In this document: positions 6,912 to 13,352 of the stretch, in pieces | Layout of the letters: every line of letters starts with the position of its first letter | How positions within the stretch are numbered: the stretch's first letter is position 1 | Source of the DNA: Hyphomicrobiales bacterium | GTDB taxonomy: Bacteria; Pseudomonadota; Alphaproteobacteria; Rhizobiales; Hyphomicrobiaceae | Length of the DNA stretch: 14,160 bases | Assembly (NCBI GenBank): GCA_017304275.1 | Contig: JAFKKW010000380.1 | Span: 1 to 14,160 of the forward strand | Direction of reading: 5' to 3' | Position numbers and translations under genes: made by a program | Notes under the pieces: model-generated | Database searches by the model: none | Seen by the model: only the letters and a program-made list of their open reading frames with translations | What the model was told of the DNA's origin: nothing

Positions 6912-7039
6912 GGCCCCTGGGTCCCGGCTCTCGCGGCTGATGCCGCTCGGCCGGGATGACAGGGTGCGCGTGCCTCTCAGGTTTGTCATCCCGGCCAAGC
7001 GAAGGCGCATGCCTGAGCGCAGAGCCGGGACCCAGGGCC
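6912..7039. repeat. Inverted pair of REP-like repeats (pair 3, long-loop type)
   Basis: Copy 1 (6912-6960) runs from GGCCCCTGGGTCCCGGCTCT to GGCCGGGATGAC. Copy 2 (6985-7039) is the same element on the opposite strand with a longer middle. A 24-base spacer separates them. The terminal GTCCCGGC and GCCGGGAT arms pair within each copy, and the two copies can also pair with each other as a large cruciform. The ends match the short hairpin at 3720-3750 (TGGATCCCGGC and GCCGGGATGAC), so these are one repeat family with different middles. The pair fills most of the gap between der and the ispA-type gene. Confidence 0.7.
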
Positions 7040-7060
7040 AAGCGCTTTGCCGTTAACGAT

Positions 7061-7978
7061 TTAACGATTGCGGCTGCTGACGAAGCGGGCGGCCTCGATC
7101 AGCGTCTCGGCCTTTGTGCCGAAGGGCGCGAGGGCGTCGATGGCGGCCTGCTCGACGCGCTTCAACTCGGTGCGGGCCGCATCAATTCCCATCAGGGAGA
7201 CGAGGGTCGCCTTGCCCGCGGCCTCATCCTTGCTCACCGCCTTGCCGACCGTCGCGGCATCGCCTTCGACGTCGAGGAGGTCGTCGGCGATCTGGAAGGC
7301 GAGACCCAAGGCTGCCCCGTAGTCCTGCAATGCGCGTCTCGCGTCGGCGTCGGCCTGGCCGAGGATCGCGCCGGCTTCGGCGGAGAATGTGATCAGCGCG
7401 CCGGTCTTCAGGCTTTGCAGGTGAAGGATCTCCGCGAGCGCGGGAGGGGCGGTGCGCGGCAGCCGCTCGGCGCCGAGATCGAGCGCCTGTCCGCCGACCA
7501 TGCCGTGGATGCCGGCGGCCCTGGCGAGGCCCGCTATTAACGCCAGGCGGACGTCCGCATCGGGGTGTGCTGTCGGTGCGCTCAGGGTCTCGAACGCGAG
7601 GGTCAGCAGCGCGTCTCCCGCCAGAATGGCCGTCCACTCGTCGAAGGCCTTCCACACCGTCGGCTGGCTGCGGCGCGTTTCGTCGTTATCCATGGCGGGC
7701 AGGTCGTCGTGGGCCAGGGAATAGCAATGCACGCATTCGACGGCGGCCGCGGTATCCAGTGCCTCATTCTCGGAAAGCCCGAAAAGAGCCGCACTCTCGA
7801 CCACAAGAAACGGGCGGAATCTTTTGCCGCCACCGAGCGTCGCATGGCCGATGGCGTCCAACAGCCGCTGCGGGGGCGGGCCATCCTCTTCAACTGGCTC
7901 CGTTTTTGCACCTAAGAGCGCATCCAGACGGGTTTCTGTTAGCCGTCTGATCCGATCGAGCCTTTGCGCGAAGGTCAT
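7061..7978 (-). CDS. ispA: Short-chain (farnesyl/geranyl type) polyprenyl diphosphate synthase
   Basis: A 305-residue trans-prenyltransferase that condenses isopentenyl diphosphate with allylic diphosphates to make C15 (possibly C20) precursors for quinones, hopanoids, carotenoids and undecaprenol. Visible motifs are GGKRFRP (50-56), the first aspartate-rich motif DDLPAMD (91-97) in the DDxxxxD form typical of bacterial farnesyl diphosphate synthases, GDALL (121-125), GGQALDL (162-168), KTGAL (191-195) and the second motif DDLLD (232-236). The ATG at 7978 gives the usual family length. The frame stays open to 8161, but that part overlaps the divergent mtgA coding region and is low complexity. 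The leader has only a distant AGGT. Only 58 bases separate this start from the divergent mtgA start, so the two promoters probably overlap. Product chain length cannot be settled by eye. Confidence 0.92.
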   Translation of the reverse strand: MTFAQRLDRIRRLTETRLDALLGAKTEPVEEDGPPPQRLLDAIGHATLGGGKRFRPFLVVESAALFGLSENEALDTAAAVECVHCYSLAHDDLPAMDNDETRRSQPTVWKAFDEWTAILAGDALLTLAFETLSAPTAHPDADVRLALIAGLARAAGIHGMVGGQALDLGAERLPRTAPPALAEILHLQSLKTGALITFSAEAGAILGQADADARRALQDYGAALGLAFQIADDLLDVEGDAATVGKAVSKDEAAGKATLVSLMGIDAARTELKRVEQAAIDALAPFGTKAETLIEAARFVSSRNR

Positions 7979-8036
7979 TGAGGAAGTACCTAAGATTATC
8001 TGTGGGACTGGGCGCGTGGCGCGGGATATAGCATCC

Positions 8037-9861
8037 GTGGCGGACAAGGACATCCGTGAGGACGTTGAGGGGCCCGATGACGTGCCCCCGTCCGAGCGGC
8101 CCCGCTCTGAGGGAGGCCCTGCAACACGGGAGCCCGAACCGCGTCCGCCGGATGAGACCACGCAGCCGCCCGTTGCGGAGGCGGAGTCCGAGACATCCGC
8201 CAGCGTTGATATTCCTGAGCCGATCGCGGACCCGGCGGTTGCCGCCGAAGCGCCGCCGCAGAACGCTCCGTGTGATCCTGATAACGGCGCGGTCGCTATC
8301 GCCGCCGAGGAAGTTCCGCACGCTGCCGCTCCCCTTCCGGATCAGCCGGTGCCGCCGCTCGAAGCCGAGGCGCGACCTGACTCACGTGAGCTGGCGATGC
8401 GGGAGCCGGAACCCGAGCCCGGGGATGGCGCGGTTTCTATCGCGGCCGAGGAAGTCCCGCACGTCGCTGCTTCCATTCCGGATCAGCCGGTGTCGCCGCC
8501 CGAAGTCGAGGCGCGACCTGACTCACATGCGCCGACGACGTGGGAATCGGATACCGAGGATGGCGCGGAGATCCTAGCGGCCGAGGAAATTCCGCACACT
8601 GCTGCTCCCGCTTCGGATCAGACGGTGCCGCCGCTCGAAGTGGAGGCTCCGGCCGAAGCCTGTGCGCCGACGCCGCGGGTGCCAGCTCCGGAGAGCAGTG
8701 CGGAGATCGTCGCTGCCGAGGAGGTTCCATCGATCGCGGCCGAGGTGCCGCAAGACGCGGCGCGCGACGAAGGGTCCGACGACGCCGAACCGTGGCGCAC
8801 GGCCATCGCGGGCGCGCTCACGGCGTTGCCGTCCGAGCCTGCTGCGCCGCCGGTCGAACCGCCGCAAGACCGCGCGGCAGCGGATGTGGCGGAGGATCGT
8901 GCGGCTGAGGCAACACCCGCTGCTGCATCCGATCATGCGCACCCATCCGATGCTGCGGAGGCGTCGTTCACGTCGGCGGCAAAGGACCTTTTCCGTCCTC
9001 CTGCCATCGAGGAAGAGCCGCATCTCATCACGCTCGGACGCCGCCTCAATCCGACGCTCAGCATTCCGCGGCCGGTGGCGCCCGACATCACGCCGCGGGC
9101 GGATCCCGTCGTTGCGCAGGAGCCCTGGTGGAAGACCACGCCGTGGCCCGTGCATCTTGACGCAGTTTCTGAGCGGCACGGCCATCGATCGCAGATGGGT
9201 TCCGCTCAAGTCCATCTCCCGCAATCTGGTGCGTGCGGTCATCGTGTCGGAGGACGGGCGCTTCTGCGAGCACAGCGGAATCGATACGGCGGCCATCAAG
9301 GAGGCGATCGAGCGCGCGTCGCGGGGGACGCCGCGCGGGGCCAGCACGATCTCGATGCAGGTGACGAAGAATCTCTTCCTCTGGAACGCCAAGAGCTATG
9401 TGCGCAAGGTGATCGAGATTCCGCTCACCCTCTATATGGAGCTGCTCTGGCCCAAGGCGCGCATCCTCGAAGTCTATCTCAATATTGCGGAGTGGGGCCC
9501 GGGCGTGTTCGGCGCCGAGGCTGCGGCTCAGCGCCATTTCGGAAAATCGGCGGCGCGGCTCGGCGAGCGGGAAGCGGCACTGCTGGCCGCCGTGCTGCCG
9601 AACCCCGTTGTGCGCGATGCTGGGTCTCCCAGTGCGCAGACTTCGGCGAAGGCGCGCGTGGTACAGGCGCGGGTCAAGGCTTACGGGTCGGTCGCGTCGT
9701 GCGTTGCATCCGCAGCCGCCGCGACGACTCCGGCGGCCCAGACACCGGCGGTCAGGCCGCCCCGCACCATCCGCAAGACGCCGTCCAAGCCGGCGGCACG
9801 CAAGAAGCAGCCGGCGCCCGCCAACGACTGGGCGCCCGTGCTCAATTTCGGGTCGCCCTGA
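8037..9861 (+). pseudogene. mtgA: Monofunctional peptidoglycan transglycosylase, frameshifted, with acidic repeat N-terminus
   Basis: Family 51 glycosyltransferases polymerise lipid II into glycan strands at the inner membrane. The catalytic part is read in one frame from about 9157 to the stop at 9861. It has SEDGRFCEHSG (catalytic Glu), GASTISMQVTKNLF, LLWPKARILEVYLN and EWGPGVFGAEAAA, plus an Ala/Pro/Lys-rich tail. Upstream, a different frame is open from about 8037 to 9150 and encodes about 370 acidic, Pro/Ala-rich residues with tandem repeats, ending in EPWWKTTPW. The join needs one extra base, or loss of 3n+2 bases. The N-terminal membrane helix and its lead-in, present in normal MtgA just before 'FLSGTAIDRRWVPL', are missing in all three frames at the same place. 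I infer a deletion there, either genuine or an assembly error. The GTG at 8037 is the best start available near the divergent gene, but its ribosome binding site is weak. If unrepaired, translation runs to 9941 in the wrong frame. Confidence 0.75.
8280..8748 (+). repeat. In-frame tandem repeat encoding AAEE(V/I)P units
   Basis: Three and a half units of 144, 135 and 135 bases begin at 8280, 8424, 8559 and 8694. Each starts D-G-A-x-x-x and contains AAEEVPH or a close variant (codons at 8301, 8442, 8577 and 8712), then DQ(P/T)VxPxEVEA, then a variable acidic end. The fourth unit stops after AAEEVPSIAAEVP. Unit lengths are multiples of three and variation is greatest at unit ends, so the repeat is maintained as protein. 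It forms the extracatalytic N-terminal part of the mtgA region. Confidence 0.75.
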
Positions 9862-10083
9862 GATTCGGGAATTCGTTTTATTTTCCGTTGCTTGCCGCTG
9901 ATCCAAAATGCTCTGGCGCCGGTCGGTGTTTGCCGCTATAAGGCCGCGATCTTTGGTTTTGGAGCCTGCAGCGGCCGACCGAGCGGTCATGCCGCCGGGT
10001 CGGGCCAAAGCCGGGCCTTCATCCATTCTCACGACCGGACCTCTGCGCGCCTTGCCTGGCGCTGCGATCATTGGAGTTAACCC

Positions 10084-10269
10084 ATGGCTGTTCCAAGGAA
10101 AAAGACCTCGCCCATGAAGAAGGGGCAGCGCCAGTCGCACGACGCGCTCTCTGCGCCGACGTATGTCGAGGACAAGGACAGCGGCGAGCGCCGCCGCCCG
10201 CATCACATCGATCTCAAGACGGGCAAGTATCGCGGCCGGCAGATCCTCGAGCCGAAGTCCGACGCATAA
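10084..10269 (+). CDS. rpmF: 50S ribosomal protein L32 (bL32)
   Basis: A 61-residue basic protein matching bL32 along its whole length: MAVPRKKTSP at the start, SHDALSAPTYVEDKDSGE (19-36) and RRPHHIDLKTGKYRGRQIL (37-55). It sits near the peptidyl-transferase region of the large subunit. Zinc-binding cysteines found in some L32 proteins are absent, as is usual in alphaproteobacteria. GGAG lies 7 bases before the ATG. The 222 bases after mtgA should hold its promoter; TATAAG at 9937-9942 is a possible -10 but has no clear -35. A strong terminator follows 51 bases after the stop, so it is probably transcribed alone. Confidence 0.97.
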   Translation: MAVPRKKTSPMKKGQRQSHDALSAPTYVEDKDSGERRRPHHIDLKTGKYRGRQILEPKSDA

Positions 10270-10320
10270 CGGTCGGCCGGGTCGTCACGGATCCGGCATG
10301 TTCCGCCTGTAGCTACACAA

Positions 10321-10350
10321 ACGACGGCCCCCGGCGGGGGTCGTCGTTTT
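10321..10350 (+). terminator. Rho-independent terminator after rpmF
   Basis: ACGACG-G-CCCCC (10321-10332) pairs with GGGGG-T-CGTCGT (10336-10347) across a GGC loop. This gives a 12-pair stem with one G-T wobble, followed by TTTT (10347-10350). It is the clearest intrinsic terminator in the window and faces the plus strand. Confidence 0.85.
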
Positions 10351-10420
10351 GCTTGTCGTCCCTCGCAATCTTTCGGAGGATGGAGTACGAGGCTCACGTC
10401 CAGGCCAGCAGGAGAGACCT

Positions 10421-10864
10421 ATGTCGCTGAGAGCTATCCCGTTCACGTTCCTTGTTTTCGTCCTCTACAATGTCATCGTTCTTTTCTCGGGCTCGCCGGC
10501 CGTCGAGACGGCCGATGGCCCGGCGGCGGCCCGTGAGCTTCTTGCGGCGGAGATCTTCAGCGTTCCCATGATCAGCGGTGCGCGCTGGGCCTTCACATGG
10601 GGCGACCTGATCCTCGTCGTTTCACTGCTCGTGCTGTTCATCGAGCTTCTGAAGGCGACCTACACGTCGACGTCCTCGCTGGTCGATCACGGTCTGTCGA
10701 TGCTGGTGTTCATCGCCGCGCTGGTCGAGTTCATCGTTGTCCCGCAGGCGGCGACATCGGTGTTCTTCCTGGTGCTGGTCTGCCTGCTCATCGACGTCGT
10801 TGCCGGGTTCACCATCGGCATTCGTGTCGCGCGGCGCGACATCGGCTTCGGAAACGCCGACTAA
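10421..10864 (+). CDS. Four-helix inner-membrane protein of unknown function
   Basis: A 147-residue protein with four predicted transmembrane segments at about 5-23, 61-79, 90-107 and 111-135. The first and second are separated by a roughly 35-residue soluble loop (24-60), and the tail is short and charged (RVARRD, 135-140). Acidic residues Asp62, Glu75, Glu103 and Asp125 lie in or at the edges of the helices. The ATG at 10421 is chosen because AGGAGAGACCT directly precedes it; upstream in-frame codons from 10349 overlap the rpmF terminator. The gene follows that terminator, so it needs its own promoter within 10351-10410 or relies on read-through. A long inverted repeat follows its stop. I do not recognise a named family. 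Confidence 0.8.
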   Translation: MSLRAIPFTFLVFVLYNVIVLFSGSPAVETADGPAAARELLAAEIFSVPMISGARWAFTWGDLILVVSLLVLFIELLKATYTSTSSLVDHGLSMLVFIAALVEFIVVPQAATSVFFLVLVCLLIDVVAGFTIGIRVARRDIGFGNAD

Positions 10865-10886
10865 GTCTCGCGGTCCCGTCAGATCC

Positions 10887-10924
10887 TCGCAACGCGCGAT
10901 CCACAGAGGGAACGCGCGTTGCGA
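10887..10924. terminator. Long perfect inverted repeat after the membrane protein gene
   Basis: TCGCAACGCGCG (10887-10898) and its exact reverse complement (10913-10924) form a 12-base stem with a 14-base loop, starting 22 bases after the stop. Only TTT follows, so termination would be weak. The long loop means it could instead be an operator or a bidirectional element. Confidence 0.45.
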
Positions 10925-11155
10925 TTTGCTGTGTGCGCGGGAATTGTTTGCTATGATGTCCGGACGGGCGCCCGGGAAGTAGCTGGGGTTTGTCAGTACA
11001 TTTCGATCTATTTCATCGGCCCGCTCATGATTTGCTTCCGGTTTCGCGCTTTTGGCCGGAGCCGCTAATCTGCCGCGCAACGGCGTCCTGGCTGCCAGCC
11101 AGCCGACGGATGGGAACCGGGACACGGCTAAGCGCTTGCGGCCTATGGAACGGAC

Positions 11156-12427
11156 ATGGATGTGCCGGAGCCTGATCCCGCCTTGCTCAACCGGACCCGT
11201 CTTTTCGAGGCGCTTGGCGCCGTGTTTCGCCGTGCGGAACGCACGCAGCGGCCCGCCGCCCTTCTGATGGTCTCCGTGAACGCGCTCGGTGCCGTCAACA
11301 CGCAGCTCGGCATCGACGTCGGCGACGAGCTCATCGTCGAGACCGGCCGTCTGTTGAAGTCGAAACTGGAGAACGTCGATACCATCGGCCGGTACGGATC
11401 GAATACCTTCGCGGTGATCGTCGACGACTGCGGTCCGGACGCGATCGGCGGCGTGGCGGCGACCATGAACGCGCTCGTGAAAGGGACGACGTTTCCGACA
11501 GCCGTTGGTCCGATGGCCGCTTCCATCTCGATCGGCGGCGTGGTCATCCCTCAGCACGCGAAGACGGTCAGCGAAGCCATTCAGGATGCCATTGCCGCGG
11601 TCGAACTCGCCAAGCAGCAGGCTCCCGGCGGCCTCGTCGTGCATACGCAGGAGCTTGCCGCCGAACGCGCGCTCGTGCGCGAGGAGGCCGTTTCCAGCTC
11701 GGTGCTCGGCGCCATCGAAGAAGGACGGATGGAGCTCATGCTGCAACCCGTCGTGCGTGCGAGCGATCGCACACTTGCCTTTTATGAAGGCCTGCTCCGG
11801 CTGCGCCGACGGGATGGCGTGATGATCCCGGCATCGGATTTCATCGAGGATGCGGAGAAGCTCGGCTTGGCGCGCGTGGTCGACCGGCGCGCGCTCGAGC
11901 TGGCGCTGCCGCTGCTTGTCGCTCACCGCGATCTCAAGCTTTCGATCAACATCTCAAGTCTGACGGTGGGCGATGAGGACTGGATCGCGACCTTGCAGGC
12001 GGTCGTGAAGACCAGACCCGATATCCCTCCGCGCCTGATCGTCGAGATGACGGAGACGGCGATGGTGCACGACTTCGATGCGGCGGCCGTGTTCCTGGAC
12101 CGCTTGCGTGCTATCGGATGCCGCGTTGCCATCGATGACTTCGGCGCCGGCTATACGTCGTTCCGGCATCTGCGGCAGCTCACCGTCGACATGTTGAAGA
12201 TCGATGGCGCGTTCGTCATCAACGTGCTCCAGGGGCGGCAAGAGGGCGTGCTCGTCAAATCGATGATCGAGATGGCCACGGGGCTCGGGCTCGAGACGGT
12301 TGCGGAGTGGGTTGCGGACGAGGAGACGGCGGCGTTTCTCGAGGCGGCCGGCGTCACCTATCATCAGGGCTTCCTGTTCGGACAACCCGTGACGGTCGAG
12401 GAGCTGGAGCAGGAAGGGGCGCTTTAG
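11156..12427 (+). CDS. Degenerate GGDEF / EAL-domain protein (c-di-GMP phosphodiesterase or receptor)
   Basis: A 423-residue cytoplasmic protein without membrane or sensor domain. Residues about 10-165 are a GGDEF-like domain in which the signature is GSNTF (81-85), so cyclase activity is very unlikely. Residues about 180-418 are an EAL domain. The signature is EGL (211-213) inside FYEGLLRLR; Asn265, Glu297 in EMTET, DDFGAGYTS (327-335), Lys348, Glu384 and Gln404 in HQGFLFG remain. The AEGVE motif reads AEWVA (383-387), losing its second Glu. Most metal and substrate ligands survive, so hydrolysis of c-di-GMP is possible but reduced or lost activity cannot be excluded. The ATG at 11156 has GGAA 6 bases upstream. 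The 291-base gap before it holds an inverted repeat and a TATGAT (10952-10957) that could be a -10 element but has no good -35. Confidence 0.9.
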   Translation: MDVPEPDPALLNRTRLFEALGAVFRRAERTQRPAALLMVSVNALGAVNTQLGIDVGDELIVETGRLLKSKLENVDTIGRYGSNTFAVIVDDCGPDAIGGVAATMNALVKGTTFPTAVGPMAASISIGGVVIPQHAKTVSEAIQDAIAAVELAKQQAPGGLVVHTQELAAERALVREEAVSSSVLGAIEEGRMELMLQPVVRASDRTLAFYEGLLRLRRRDGVMIPASDFIEDAEKLGLARVVDRRALELALPLLVAHRDLKLSINISSLTVGDEDWIATLQAVVKTRPDIPPRLIVEMTETAMVHDFDAAAVFLDRLRAIGCRVAIDDFGAGYTSFRHLRQLTVDMLKIDGAFVINVLQGRQEGVLVKSMIEMATGLGLETVAEWVADEETAAFLEAAGVTYHQGFLFGQPVTVEELEQEGAL

Positions 12428-12465
12428 GAGCTTCCGCCGTCATCGACGTGCAAGCTTCCCCGCAT

Positions 12466-12484
12466 TGCCGACTTTAGGTCGGAG
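12466..12484. terminator. Weak hairpin between convergent EAL and phaR genes
   Basis: CCGAC and GTCGG flank a 5-base loop TTTAG in the 64-base gap between two convergent genes. The stem is short and has no T-run, so at best it is a weak bidirectional stop. Confidence 0.25.
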
Positions 12485-12491
12485 TCCCGGA

Positions 12492-13127
12492 CTACTCGTG
12501 GTCCTTGGCGAGCCGCTCGATGCGCTGCTGCATGGCGGTGAGCTGCGCCTTCAGCTCGTCGATCTCGCCCTTCGGCGCTTCCGCGCCGGCGCTCGGCGTG
12601 GGTGTCTCGCCGAGCTTGCCCTGCTTTGCTGCGCCGCCGAAAGACGTCCACATGGTCATCGCCTGCTCGAACATCGCCATGTTCTTGCGGGCCTGGTCCT
12701 GGTAGGCCTCGAAGGCAGCGGCGGGGTTGGCGAACGCGCTTGCGAACATGGAGCGGAACTTCTCCTGCTCCTTGACGAGGTTCTCGAGGCTGAATTGGAG
12801 ATAGCTCGGCACCATTGTGCCGATGTTGTCGTCATAGAAGCGGATCAACTGACGCAGGAACGGGATCGGCAGCAGCGTCTGCCCGCCCTCGCGGCTCTCC
12901 TGCTCGACGATAATCTGCGTCAGCACGGCATGCGTGAGGTCGTCGCCCGACTTCGCGTCGTAAACGACAAAGTCCTTGTCATTGCGAACCATCTGGGCCA
13001 AGTCGTCCAGCGTCACGTAGGTGCTGGTCTCGGTGTTATAGAGGCGCCGGTTCGCATACTTCTTGATGACCACCGCTTCTTTTTTGTCGGTCGGTACGTC
13101 GGATTTGTTGAGCATCGGCTGAGCCAT
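12492..13127 (-). CDS. phaR: PHB synthesis repressor PhaR
   Basis: A 211-residue regulator that senses PHB granules and represses phasin and PHB genes. Residues 20-80 form the conserved DNA-binding domain (VIKKYANRRLYNT at 20-32, then TLDDLAQMV). Residues 85-135 are the PHB-accumulation domain, with LPIPFLRQLIRFYDDNIG and VPSYLQFSLENL. Residues 188-208 are a likely short coiled coil. The ATG at 13127 is chosen because GAGGG lies 8 bases upstream and family members begin close to this point; the frame stays open to 13208 but the extra 27 residues look non-conserved. It is divergent from the PHB thiolase gene, an arrangement known in rhizobia and fitting direct control. TGC-rich sequence at 13190-13208 upstream could be an autoregulatory site. 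Confidence 0.95.
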   Translation of the reverse strand: MAQPMLNKSDVPTDKKEAVVIKKYANRRLYNTETSTYVTLDDLAQMVRNDKDFVVYDAKSGDDLTHAVLTQIIVEQESREGGQTLLPIPFLRQLIRFYDDNIGTMVPSYLQFSLENLVKEQEKFRSMFASAFANPAAAFEAYQDQARKNMAMFEQAMTMWTSFGGAAKQGKLGETPTPSAGAEAPKGEIDELKAQLTAMQQRIERLAKDHE

Positions 13128-13189
13128 CAAACTACCCTCGTTGCACTGCGGCATCGTAGCACAGGCTTCTGATGCGCTTCCACATTTAA

Positions 13190-13208
13190 CTGCATAGCTG
13201 CCAAGCAA
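13190..13208. promoter_or_regulatory. TGC-rich candidate PhaR site
   Basis: CTGCATAGCTGCCAAGCAA contains CTGC-N3-GCAA, one base from the CTGC-N3-GCAG type site described for Paracoccus PhaR, preceded by another CTGC. It lies about 63 bases before the phaR start in the phaR-thiolase divergent region. The match is short, so the call is tentative. Confidence 0.3.
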
Positions 13209-13278
13209 AGTTCCTAACCAAGAGCTAATTGCGGTCGGCGTTCAGCACCTGCTATCGTTTACATAGGGCCGCCGTTCC

Positions 13279-13292
13279 TTGATGCATGTCAA
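13279..13292. promoter_or_regulatory. FNR/FixK-like box before the PHB thiolase gene
   Basis: TTGATGCATGTCAA matches the FNR/FixK/Dnr consensus TTGAT-N4-ATCAA with one deviation (GTCAA), a variant common in alphaproteobacterial sites. It ends 60 bases before the thiolase start, a distance suited to activation if transcription starts near 13320-13330. No sharp -10 is visible. Confidence 0.55.
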
Positions 13293-13352
13293 AGGCGACG
13301 GACACCCTTAAAGGCCAAGAAACGCCCTGATTGCCCCGAGGAGGAAGCACGT

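Noticed and set aside
5652..6959. 435-codon open frame antisense to der
   Set aside because: It lies fully over der, whose GTPase motifs are intact, and its residues (Asp/Gly/Ala/Arg-rich) show no domain. Long antisense frames are expected in GC-rich coding DNA.
7979..8161. N-terminal extension of the prenyl synthase by 61 residues
   Set aside because: The extra part is low complexity, overlaps the divergent mtgA coding region and makes the protein longer than the family norm.
9157..9861. Independent mtgA start at TTG 9157
   Set aside because: No ribosome binding site precedes it, and the product would lack the membrane anchor, so it is a poor explanation of the frame break.
10622..11926. 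434-codon minus-strand frame across the membrane protein and EAL genes
   Set aside because: It is antisense to two genes with clear features, has His/Arg/Asp-rich shadow composition, and crosses the inverted repeat and gap.
13128..13208. N-terminal extension of PhaR by 27 residues
   Set aside because: The start at 13127 has a good ribosome binding site and matches the family's N-terminus; the extension would cover the upstream regulatory region.
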